Source of the DNA: Chryseobacterium formosense
Lineage (GTDB): Bacteria; Bacteroidota; Bacteroidia; Flavobacteriales; Weeksellaceae
Direction: 5' to 3'
Assembly: GCF_900116415.1 (NCBI RefSeq)
Contig: NZ_FPAP01000002.1
Span: 868,001 to 932,000 of the forward strand
Length of the DNA stretch: 64,000 nt
Positions within the stretch are counted from its first letter, which is position 1, and every line of letters starts with the position of its first letter. This document shows, piece by piece, positions 42,611-50,367 of this stretch. A program made the position numbers and the translations under genes. Below the pieces are notes generated by a model, which saw nothing but the letters and a program-made list of their open reading frames with translations, made no database searches and was not told where the DNA came from.

Positions 42611-43693
42611 ATGAAAAGAGTAGCATCTTTGGTCGCTCTCGGCACATTACTGTTGTTATCAAGCTGTAACAACAAACACGAAGAAAAGCAGGAAGATTCT
42701 GTGTATCCGGTAACAACACCCGTAAAAATGGATACGATTATTAATAAAGATTTCGTCGCCCAGATTCAATCCGTTAAAAATATTGAAGTCCGTGCTCAGG
42801 AAAAAGGTTTCCTTGAAAAAATATATGTAGACGAAGGTCAGTATGTGAAACAGGGGCAAACTTTGTTCAGAATAATGCCTCAGTTGTATCAGGCTGAATT
42901 GTTAAAAGCCAAAGCTGAAGTAGAGCAGGCTTCCATCGAACTGAGAAATGCAAGTACATTATCCGACAATAATATTGTTTCTAAAAACGAAAGATTGATG
43001 GCTAAAGCTAAATTGGATGCCGCAAATGCAGAAATGAAATTGGCACAAATTCACCTATCATTTACAGATATAAAAGCTCCATTTTCAGGAGTTATCGACA
43101 GAATTCCTTTGAAATTGGGAAGTTTGGTAGATGAAGGAGAGCTTTTAACAACTCTTTCAGACAATACAAACATTTATACATATTTCAATGTTTCGGAACC
43201 TGAATATTTAAATTATCAGACTCACATTGCAGATCGCGGAAACCAAAATGTCAATTTAATGATGGCGAATGGTGAAATGTTTAATCAAACCGGAGAAATT
43301 CAAACCATTGAAGGTCAGTTTGATAACGAAACCGGAAATATCGCTTTCAGAGCTAAGTTTCCAAATCCTCAAAAACTATTGAGAAACGGAGAAACAGGGA
43401 AGATCAGAATGACAATGCCATTGAAAAACGCTTTGATTATTCCACAAAAAGCAACCTACGAAATTCAGGATCAGAAATATGTTTTTGTGATTGATAAAAA
43501 CGGTGTTGCCAAATCTAAGAATATCAAAGTTGCGTATGAACTTCCTGATTTGTACGTAGTCGCTTCAGGATTATCAGAAACCGATAAAATCTTGTTGGAT
43601 GGTGTTCAGAAAGTAAAAGATGACCAAAAAGTAAAAGTGAAATTACAAGATCCGAAGAAAGTCCTTCAGTCTTTAAAATTAAAAGCAGAGTAA
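42611..43693 (+). CDS. RND efflux periplasmic adaptor (membrane fusion protein)
   Basis: The 360-aa lipoprotein (MKRVASLVALGTLLLLSSC, C19) has the HlyD/AcrA layout: a biotinyl-like lipoyl domain (NIEVRAQEKGFLEKIYVDEG, then YVKQGQTLFRI), a helical hairpin (about residues 95-145) and LSFTDIKAPFSGVIDRIPLK. A beta-barrel and membrane-proximal domain follow (RNGETGKIRMTMPLKNALII). It bridges the RND pump at 43785 and the outer-membrane factor at 46966. The three genes form one unit; the operon specificity (drug, metal or toxic metabolite) is not readable. Confidence 0.94.
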   Translation: MKRVASLVALGTLLLLSSCNNKHEEKQEDSVYPVTTPVKMDTIINKDFVAQIQSVKNIEVRAQEKGFLEKIYVDEGQYVKQGQTLFRIMPQLYQAELLKAKAEVEQASIELRNASTLSDNNIVSKNERLMAKAKLDAANAEMKLAQIHLSFTDIKAPFSGVIDRIPLKLGSLVDEGELLTTLSDNTNIYTYFNVSEPEYLNYQTHIADRGNQNVNLMMANGEMFNQTGEIQTIEGQFDNETGNIAFRAKFPNPQKLLRNGETGKIRMTMPLKNALIIPQKATYEIQDQKYVFVIDKNGVAKSKNIKVAYELPDLYVVASGLSETDKILLDGVQKVKDDQKVKVKLQDPKKVLQSLKLKAE

Positions 43694-43702
43694 ATATAAA
43701 TG

Positions 43703-43783
43703 ATAATAGATGATTGATAAATGATTTTACAAGTGTTCAGCATATCAAACATCCGTCATCTAACATCTAACACCCAACATTTT
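43703..43783. repeat. Spacer with imperfect inverted repeat and CATCTAA units
   Basis: The 91-nt gap between the adaptor and pump genes holds GATGATTGATA (43709-43719) and its near-complement TATCAAACATC (43743-43753), then CATCTAACATCTAACAC. It is non-coding and of the low-complexity spacer type also seen at 15661-15694. Confidence 0.5.
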
Positions 43784-43784
43784 T

Positions 43785-46700
43785 ATGTTTAAAAAATTCA
43801 TACGCAGACCTGTTCTGTCGATTGTAATCTCGCTGATTATTGTATTTATGGGAGTTTTATCGTTAATGAAACTTCCGATTACACAGTTTCCTGCGATTTC
43901 TCCGCCAAAAGTAAATATTACCGCAACCTATCCCGGAGCGAACAACGAATTGCTGGTTAAAGCCGTTGTGATTCCTTTGGAACGTTCATTAAACGGTGTT
44001 CCTGGAATGAAATACATGACTTCAGACGCCGGAAACGACGGTGAAACTTCCATTCAGGTGGTTTTCGATCTGGGAACAGACCCGAACGTTGCAGCAGTAA
44101 ATGTTCAAAACCGTGTTTCTTCTGCCGTCAATAAACTTCCGCCTTTGGTTGTGCGTGAAGGGGTAAAAATTACCCGTGAAGAACCGAATATGTTGATGTA
44201 CATTAACCTGTACAGTGACGATCCGAAAGCTGACCAGAAATTCCTTTTCAACTATGCCGATATCAACGTAATGTCTGAACTGAGAAGGGTAAGCGGAGTA
44301 GGTTTTGCCGATATTTTGGGAACGAGAGAATATGCAATGCGTATTTGGCTGAAACCAGATCGATTGACAGCTTATAATATTTCAGCAGATGAAGTAATGG
44401 AAGCTTTGAACCAGCAAAGTTTAGAAGCTTCTCCCGGGAAAACTGGTGAGAGTTCAGGAAAACGTTCTCAGTCTTTTGAGTACATTCTAAAATATTCCGG
44501 ACGTTTTAATAATGAAAAAGATTACGGAAATATTATTCTTAAAGCTAAATCTGCCGGAGAATTTGTTAGGTTAAAAGATGTTGCCGATATTGAGTTTGGT
44601 TCTTCGATGTACGATATTTATTCTACATTAAACGGAAAACCATCTGCCGCAATCACTGTTAAACAGTCGTATGGTTCGAATGCAAGTGACGTTATCAAAA
44701 ATGTAAAAACGTTGATGGCGCAATTGGAGAAAACCAACTTCCCGAAAGGAATGCATTATGATATCAGTTATGACGTTTCAAGATTTTTGGATGCTTCGAT
44801 TGAAAAAGTAGTTCACACTTTATTTGAAGCCTTTATTTTGGTGGCAATTGTGGTGTTTTTATTCTTGGGAGATTGGCGTTCTACTTTGATTCCGGCAATT
44901 GCAGTTCCGGTTTCTTTGGTAGGAACTTTTGCAGTAATGTCCGCTTTTGGAATTACTTTAAATATGATTTCACTTTTCGCTTTGGTAATGGCAATCGGGG
45001 TCGTCGTCGATGATGCGATTGTAGTGATTGAAGCTGTCCATGCCAAGATGGAAGAGAAAGGACTTTCTGCATTAAAGGCAACTGAAGAAGCAATGCATGA
45101 AATCAGTGGAGCAATTATCGCCATCACTTTGGTTATGGCAGCGGTATTTATTCCGGTGGCATTTATGTCGGGTCCGGTTGGAGTTTTCTACCGTCAGTTT
45201 TCGATTACAATGGCTTCGTCAATCATTCTTTCGGGAGTTGTGGCATTAACTTTAACTCCGGCTTTATGTGCTTTAATTCTTAAAAATAACCACGGAAAAG
45301 CTAAGAAGAAAAGTCCGATTACGATTCTTTTAGATAAATTCAACAACGTATTCAATAAAGGAGCTGGAAAATATGAAAAGTTATTGAACAAAACAGTAAC
45401 TAAAAAATTCATTACGCTTCCTTTATTGCTGATTTTCTGTGCGTGTACTTACTTTTTAAGCAACTCACTGCCTTCAGGATTTATTCCGAGTGAAGACCAG
45501 GGAATGATTTATGCGATTATTCAGACGCCGCCGGGTTCTACTTTAGAACGAACAAATCAGATTGCAAGAGAATTATTGAAAGAATCTGAAGATATTGACG
45601 GAGTACAGTCTGTTTCATCTCTTGCGGGTTACGAAATCCTGACGGAAGGAACAGGTTCAAACTCAGGAACATGTTTGATTAACCTTAAAAGTTGGGAAGA
45701 ACGTTCAGAATCTGCCGCCGAAATCATTGAAAAGCTTGAAGAAAAAGCCAAAAATATTCCGGGAGCCAATATTGAATTCTTCCAGCCGCCGTCAATTCCA
45801 GGCTATGGTGCTGCAGGAGGATTTGAATTAAGACTTCTCGATAAAGCAGGAAGTGGAGATTATCAGAAAATGGAGCAGGTAAGTACTGATTTTGTGAAAG
45901 AATTGAAGAAACGTCCGGAATTAGGTTCTGCATTTACATTCTATTCCGCGAGTTTCCCTCAATATATGCTTAAAATTGATAATGATTTAGCCGAACAGAA
46001 AGGCGTGAGTATCGAAAAAGCAATGGATAATTTATCAACTTTAATCGGTTCAAATTACGAAACCAGTTTCATCCGTTTCGACAGACCTTATAAAGTAATT
46101 GTTCAGGCAGGTCCGCAATATAGAGCTTTACCGAGTGATTTAATGAAATTGTATGTGAAAAATGATAAAGACCAAATGGTTCCGTATTCAGACTTCATGC
46201 ACATGGAAAAAGTGTACGGACTTTCAGAAATCACACGTCACAATATGTACAATTCTTCGGAAGTAAGCGGAACTCCGGCTCCGGGTTACAGTTCCGGACA
46301 GGCGATTAAAGCGATCCAGGAAGTTGCGGATAAAACGTTACCGAGAGGTTTCGGAATCGACTGGGCAGGAATTTCTAAAGATGAAGTTGGTCGTGGAAAC
46401 GAAGCTGTTTACATTTTCTTAATCTGTTTAGGATTTGTTTATTTAATTCTTTCGGCGCAGTATGAAAGCTTTATTCTTCCTTTACCTGTAATTCTTTCAT
46501 TACCAACAGGGATTTTCGGAGCTTTTTTATGTTTAAAACTTTTAGGTTTAGAAAACAACATTTACGCACAGGTTGCTATGGTCATGCTTATCGGACTTTT
46601 AGGTAAAAATGCCGTATTGATTATCGAATTTGCGGTTCAGAAAAAAGCCGAAGAAGGAATTTCGGTTGCAAAAGCAGCTATTGAAGGAGCTGCAGTGCGT

Positions 46701-46979
46701 TTCAGACCAATTTTGATGACTTCATTTGCCTTTGTTGCGGGGTTAATTCCATTAGTACTAGCAACCGGACCGGGAGCGGTAGGAAACAGAACGATTGGTA
46801 CTGCTGCAGCGGGTGGAATGCTCTTAGGAACCGTTTTCGGACTAATGATTATTCCTGGATTGTATTACATTTTCGGAACGATTGCAGACAAAACCAGACT
46901 GGCAAAATATGAAGAGGAAAATCCATTAACAGAACAAACAGAACCTTATCAACACGATGATAAACATGAAGATTTATAA
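43785..46979 (+). CDS. RND efflux pump permease (HAE1/AcrB type)
   Basis: The 1064-aa protein is a full-length hydrophobe/amphiphile RND pump. It starts MFKKFIRRPVLSIVISLIIV and has two copies of the six-helix set with large periplasmic loops. The proton-relay aspartates are in helix 4 (IGVVVDDAIVVIEAVH), with the conserved ATYPGANNELL near 45, LVMAAVFIPVAFMSGPVG near 450 and the C-terminal half AQVAMVMLIGLLGKNAVLI near 925. It is a proton antiporter for drugs, dyes or bile-salt-like compounds; the exact substrate is unknown. Its 3' end overlaps the next gene by 14 nt. Confidence 0.96.
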   Translation: MFKKFIRRPVLSIVISLIIVFMGVLSLMKLPITQFPAISPPKVNITATYPGANNELLVKAVVIPLERSLNGVPGMKYMTSDAGNDGETSIQVVFDLGTDPNVAAVNVQNRVSSAVNKLPPLVVREGVKITREEPNMLMYINLYSDDPKADQKFLFNYADINVMSELRRVSGVGFADILGTREYAMRIWLKPDRLTAYNISADEVMEALNQQSLEASPGKTGESSGKRSQSFEYILKYSGRFNNEKDYGNIILKAKSAGEFVRLKDVADIEFGSSMYDIYSTLNGKPSAAITVKQSYGSNASDVIKNVKTLMAQLEKTNFPKGMHYDISYDVSRFLDASIEKVVHTLFEAFILVAIVVFLFLGDWRSTLIPAIAVPVSLVGTFAVMSAFGITLNMISLFALVMAIGVVVDDAIVVIEAVHAKMEEKGLSALKATEEAMHEISGAIIAITLVMAAVFIPVAFMSGPVGVFYRQFSITMASSIILSGVVALTLTPALCALILKNNHGKAKKKSPITILLDKFNNVFNKGAGKYEKLLNKTVTKKFITLPLLLIFCACTYFLSNSLPSGFIPSEDQGMIYAIIQTPPGSTLERTNQIARELLKESEDIDGVQSVSSLAGYEILTEGTGSNSGTCLINLKSWEERSESAAEIIEKLEEKAKNIPGANIEFFQPPSIPGYGAAGGFELRLLDKAGSGDYQKMEQVSTDFVKELKKRPELGSAFTFYSASFPQYMLKIDNDLAEQKGVSIEKAMDNLSTLIGSNYETSFIRFDRPYKVIVQAGPQYRALPSDLMKLYVKNDKDQMVPYSDFMHMEKVYGLSEITRHNMYNSSEVSGTPAPGYSSGQAIKAIQEVADKTLPRGFGIDWAGISKDEVGRGNEAVYIFLICLGFVYLILSAQYESFILPLPVILSLPTGIFGAFLCLKLLGLENNIYAQVAMVMLIGLLGKNAVLIIEFAVQKKAEEGISVAKAAIEGAAVRFRPILMTSFAFVAGLIPLVLATGPGAVGNRTIGTAAAGGMLLGTVFGLMIIPGLYYIFGTIADKTRLAKYEEENPLTEQTEPYQHDDKHEDL

Positions 46980-48408
46980 TAAATATATTGCAGCCATTTC
47001 CATCTCGCTTTTTTTGGCGAGTTGTAAAGCTCCGATGGCAACTGTGATTCAGGACGAAGTAAAAAATAATATTCCTGAAAATTTTAATCAGAATGAGCAG
47101 CAGGATGCAAACAGTAATAGCGGAACAACACCGTGGAGACAGTTTTTTACAGATCCGAATTTAGTGGCATTAATTGAAACTTCCCTGAAAAATAATCAGG
47201 AATTAATGATTACGCTCCAGGAAATTGAAATTGCCAAAAGCGGAATCGCTGCTAAAAAAGGAAAGCTTTCGCCAACAGTAAGTGCAGGATTGGGAGCCGG
47301 AGTGAAAAAAGCGGGTCGTTACACAAGTGAAGGAGCAGGAGATGCAACCACAGAAATCGAGCCCGGAAAAGAAATGCCCGATCCGCTTGGTAATTTCGAA
47401 GCTGGTTTAATGGCAAACTGGGAAATCGACATCTGGAAAAAGCTTAGAAATGAAAAAGATGCTGCAGTAGCTCATTATTTGTCAACAGTAGAAGGAAAGA
47501 ATTTTGTCCTTTCAAATCTGATTGAGGAAGTAGCAGATAATTATTACGAATTATTAGCATTAGATAATCAGTTGGATATTATTCAACAATACATTAAGTT
47601 GCAGACAAGGGCTTTGGAGATTTCAAAAATCCAAAAACAGGCGGCTGCAGCAACGGAATTGGCAGTGAAAAAGTTTGAGGCTGAACTGGCAAAATCTAAA
47701 GCAACTGAATATACAATCCGTCAACAGATTACAGAAAAAGAAAATCAGATCAATGCGCTTTGTGGTCGTTATCCGCAACCGATTGTGAGAACAAAAGAAA
47801 GCTTTATGTCAACTATTCCACAAACGGTTTATACAGGAATTCCGTCACAGTTATTGGCAAACCGTCCCGATATCAAACAGGCTGAATTAGAATTAAAAGC
47901 TGCTAAATTAGACGTTGAAGCGGCAAGAAAAGAATTTTATCCTACATTGGAAATCTCTGCAACTTTAGGATTGGAAGCTTTTAAACCTTCTTATTTAGTT
48001 AAAATGCCGGAATCCATTGCTTACAATTTGGTGGGCGAACTGGCAGGTCCGCTGATTAATAAAAGTGCGATTAAAGCAAATTTTCAGACCGCCGATGCAA
48101 AACAGATTCAGGCTTTGTATGAATATGACAAAACGATTCTGAATGCCTATCTGGATATTTCAAACCTGATGTCGAAAGTGAAAAATATCGATCAGTATTA
48201 TCAGCTGAAGTCACAGGAAACCCAGGCTTTAGATCAGTCTATTGATATTGCGAATCAGCTTTTCAAAAACTCAAGAGCAGATTATCTGGAAGTTTTACTC
48301 AACCAAAGAGATGCTCTGGATGCAAAAATGGAGCTCATTGAAGCTAAAGAAAAACAGTTAAGCACCGTTGTCGACATTTATAAAAGCTTAGGCGGCGGCT
48401 GGAAATAA
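46966..48408 (+). CDS. RND outer-membrane factor (TolC/OprM/NodT family)
   Basis: The 480-aa lipoprotein (MKIYNKYIAAISISLFLASC, C20) belongs to the NodT-type outer-membrane factors. It has LVALIETSLKNNQELMITLQ near 60, the VGELAGPLINKSAIKANF segment near 355 and the second repeat ILNAYLDISNLMSKVKNI near 385. An ATG three codons earlier (46957) is also possible; both overlap the pump gene. The overlap implies translational coupling of the pump and channel. A strong terminator closes the operon. Confidence 0.94.
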   Translation: MKIYNKYIAAISISLFLASCKAPMATVIQDEVKNNIPENFNQNEQQDANSNSGTTPWRQFFTDPNLVALIETSLKNNQELMITLQEIEIAKSGIAAKKGKLSPTVSAGLGAGVKKAGRYTSEGAGDATTEIEPGKEMPDPLGNFEAGLMANWEIDIWKKLRNEKDAAVAHYLSTVEGKNFVLSNLIEEVADNYYELLALDNQLDIIQQYIKLQTRALEISKIQKQAAAATELAVKKFEAELAKSKATEYTIRQQITEKENQINALCGRYPQPIVRTKESFMSTIPQTVYTGIPSQLLANRPDIKQAELELKAAKLDVEAARKEFYPTLEISATLGLEAFKPSYLVKMPESIAYNLVGELAGPLINKSAIKANFQTADAKQIQALYEYDKTILNAYLDISNLMSKVKNIDQYYQLKSQETQALDQSIDIANQLFKNSRADYLEVLLNQRDALDAKMELIEAKEKQLSTVVDIYKSLGGGWK

Positions 48409-48443
48409 GTTTTTTTATATCATATATCATTATTTCAATCGTG

Positions 48444-48477
48444 AAGTCCGGTTCTGTTTTCGGAGCCGGACTTTTTT
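48444..48477 (+). terminator. Terminator of the RND operon
   Basis: An 11-bp stem with one G-T pair (AAGTCCGGTTC / GAGCCGGACTT), an 8-nt loop and six T residues, 35 nt after the stop. Confidence 0.85.
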
Positions 48478-48504
48478 AATTCAAATAGATCATTATTTGC
48501 AAAA

Positions 48505-48690
48505 CAATCTTGTTTGTAATCTCCTGTGTACTGCGAAAGTTTAAAACAACACTGTTTGTGACCAACTGCGAACGCAGGAAGTTCCCCGCAACTTGTTGGG
48601 AACTTCCGGAGAGTGCAGCAAGTCTCCCGCAACTTGCAGGGAACCTTCGACGAACGACGGATGTCTCCAACACTTTGTTTGTAACCAAAC
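48505..48690. repeat. Intergenic repeat array with nested hairpins
   Basis: Three spaced copies of TGTTTGT(A/G)A(T/C)C lie at 48511, 48553 and 48676. Between the last two are two direct repeats of CCCGCAACTTG plus a GGGAAC tail (48585 and 48626, period 41 nt). The first sits in a strong hairpin: GGAAGTTCC (48577-48585) pairs with GGAACTTCC (48599-48607), with an inner CAAC/GTTG. The second has GCAAGT (48618-48623) pairing with ACTTGC (48632-48637). The stretch is clearly richer in G and C than its surroundings. No credible gene covers it. Nothing else of note lies in the 392-nt gap between the RND operon and the 232-aa gene apart from the terminator at 48444. Confidence 0.7.
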
Positions 48691-48800
48691 AACTTTCTCA
48701 GCTGAAAAACTATTTTTCTATAAATATTTATCGTAAAGTAAAACACGTCAAGTTTTGACGCTTTACGCCATTAGCTTTGCCATATAAAATATAAAGAGCT

Positions 48801-49499
48801 ATGGAAATCCCGTTTTATTTAAGTTTCAGAGAATTCGAAAAGCAATATTATAATAATCTTGAAAAATGGTTTGAAAATGATCAGAATACCAGTGAAACAG
48901 ACTTCCTGCTTCATCTGAAAGAAATGTACAAACCATATTTGTGTTATAATTTTTCTGAAGATAGATTGCAAGCGGATGCGGTTATTGAAATAAAAAACAA
49001 CTTCTTTCCGTATCATGAAAATTTTGGAATTTCATTCAATATGAATCACGCCAACGCAAAAAACTTCAAAACAGGAATTAATAATGTTTCCGAGATGAAA
49101 ACCATTACGATGATGGAATATGCACAGCATATTTTAGACAGAATTCATCACTATTTTCAGAAGAATAAGCTTTCAGTGAGAGAAAATGAGACGATTCTGG
49201 ATTATATCAACCATTATGAAATTATCACGGCAAAAGAAAAAACTGGTTTTTGTCCGGATTACGATTTGCATCAGAAAAAAATACCATTTTTAAAGGCCTT
49301 TCTTCCTTCTTTTGGTAATACGGTCGATATTTCGCTGTACAGAAACTTTTATTTTTCTGTTGTAAGAATTGCAGATTTTATCGACTATAAACTAAAAGGT
49401 GTAGAAGCTTTTCAGCAAAGTATTTACAGCGAACTGCGCTCAGAAGCGATGATGAAGGTTCATATGAGAAACCAGACTTTTCTTACGGTTTGTAATTAG
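48801..49499 (+). CDS. Hypothetical protein (232 aa)
   Basis: No family is recognised. The protein is soluble, rich in aromatic residues and charged, and mainly helical. It shows FREFEKQYYNNLEKWFEND at the N-terminus, a middle section with NNVSEMKTITMMEYAQHILDR, and an end with LYRNFYFSVVRIADFIDYKL. It has no signal peptide. The frame is intact and codon use resembles its neighbours, so it is taken as real. It lies between two repeat-rich gaps and may be a lineage-specific gene. It was not tied to any operon. Confidence 0.6.
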   Translation: MEIPFYLSFREFEKQYYNNLEKWFENDQNTSETDFLLHLKEMYKPYLCYNFSEDRLQADAVIEIKNNFFPYHENFGISFNMNHANAKNFKTGINNVSEMKTITMMEYAQHILDRIHHYFQKNKLSVRENETILDYINHYEIITAKEKTGFCPDYDLHQKKIPFLKAFLPSFGNTVDISLYRNFYFSVVRIADFIDYKLKGVEAFQQSIYSELRSEAMMKVHMRNQTFLTVCN

Positions 49500-49535
49500 T
49501 TTTTTAGGAGCTTAATCCCGCTTTCCACACTCGCT

Positions 49536-49588
49536 ATTTTTCTTGTTTCAGCGGCGCGGCGAAGCCGCGCCGCTGAAACAAGAAAAAT
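49536..49588. repeat. Perfect 25-bp inverted repeat, GC-rich, with 3-nt loop
   Basis: Arms 49536-49560 and 49564-49588 are exact reverse complements around GAA. The inner ten bases GCGGCGCGGC and GCCGCGCCGC are pure G/C in an AT-rich region; the outer parts are TTTCTTGTTTCA-like. A gapped extension adds TCGCT/AGC-like pairs on both sides. The structure is far stronger than an ordinary terminator. Confidence 0.9.
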
Positions 49589-49702
49589 GAGCTCAAATAA
49601 TTGCTGCAATGGGCTATGAAAGAAGACCATCATTAAAATACCAAACATTCATACATCATTATATTGTCGAAATGTATTTTATCAAAGTGTATTTCAAGCA
49701 AG

Positions 49703-49734
49703 AATCCAGATCAATTGATCTGGATTTTGTTTTA
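49703..49734 (+). terminator. Palindromic terminator-like hairpin
   Basis: A 24-nt perfect palindrome (AATCCAGATCAA / TTGATCTGGATT, 49703-49726) followed by TTGTTTT. It would end a transcript from the 232-aa gene, whose stop is 204 nt upstream, or from the hairpin element. Confidence 0.55.
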
Positions 49735-50105
49735 CAGAGAGGAAGGTTGCTGGTATAAATGTTCAGAATAAGCTTATAGTTATCATGATTTTCACAGTAA
49801 AAGAGAATATATGAAGTTTATCTGTTTTATTAAATATTTCGTATTATTTATTTTCATATATTTAATTTTTAATTATATATGATGTATATGTTTATTAATT
49901 CAATATTTTAACATTTAAATATGATAGCCTATGAAACAACATCTTTACAACATTACAAATCCTTTTTTCTTTAATTCAACCTAAAATCAATAGCAAAAAT
50001 AATCTAGTAAAAACACATTTATTTAAACGAATAATGAATTTAATGTTTGATTAATAATAATTATGTAAATGTGAAAAACCTATTTATTTTTTTCTAGCCA
50101 TTTAA

Positions 50106-50357
50106 CTATCAATACAAAGTTTTGGGTTGCACCATGAGTATGATGGTAGTGCTCATTATACAAATAATACGATGTTATTTACAAGTGAGACAACTTCCAA
50201 TTTCAGACAATGGATATATTCTCCGTCTGATTTTACTGCTGTATATCCGTCAGGAAATATAGTGGCTGTTTATATGAAAGCCTCAAGCGCGAACCAAATC
50301 GCCAATTTAACGGTGAAAATGGGAGCAATTGGTTTAAAGAATATGTTTACACATTAA
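50106..50357 (+). pseudogene. Remnant of a larger gene (C-terminal part)
   Basis: After an in-frame TAA at 50103-50105 the frame is open for 83 codons with no ATG in a useful place; the first start-like codon is TTG at 50127. The product (HHEYDGSAHYTNNTMLFTS, then FRQWIYSPSDFTAVYP and IVAVYMKASSANQIANLTVK) reads like the end of a beta-rich surface protein, with no signal peptide. The stop is 10 nt before the glycine-rich gene. It is best read as the 3' end of a lost gene. A short TTG-started gene is possible but less likely. Confidence 0.5.
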
Positions 50358-50367
50358 AATTAAAATC

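Larger units (their letters stand above)
49500..50105. other. Intergenic region, 606 nt
   Basis: It contains the 25-bp hairpin (49536-49588), a second palindromic terminator-like hairpin (49703-49733) and then about 370 nt of very AT-rich DNA with no convincing open frame, RNA or promoter pair. The block around the hairpin (49507-49616) is a candidate structured element. Confidence 0.6.

Noticed and set aside
48505..48690. CRISPR array
   Set aside because: Only two or three diverged units with unequal spacers and no cas gene; the units themselves form hairpins with spacing of 41 nt.
48435..48758. Several overlapping frames of 70-103 codons on both strands across the repeat array
   Set aside because: They arise from the repeat and hairpin structure; the products are cysteine- and arginine-rich with no family and the frames exist on both strands at once.
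49536..49588. Simple terminator of the 232-aa gene
   Set aside because: The stem is far longer and more G/C-rich than other terminators in the window, there is no clean T-run directly after it, and the edges suggest a defined element.
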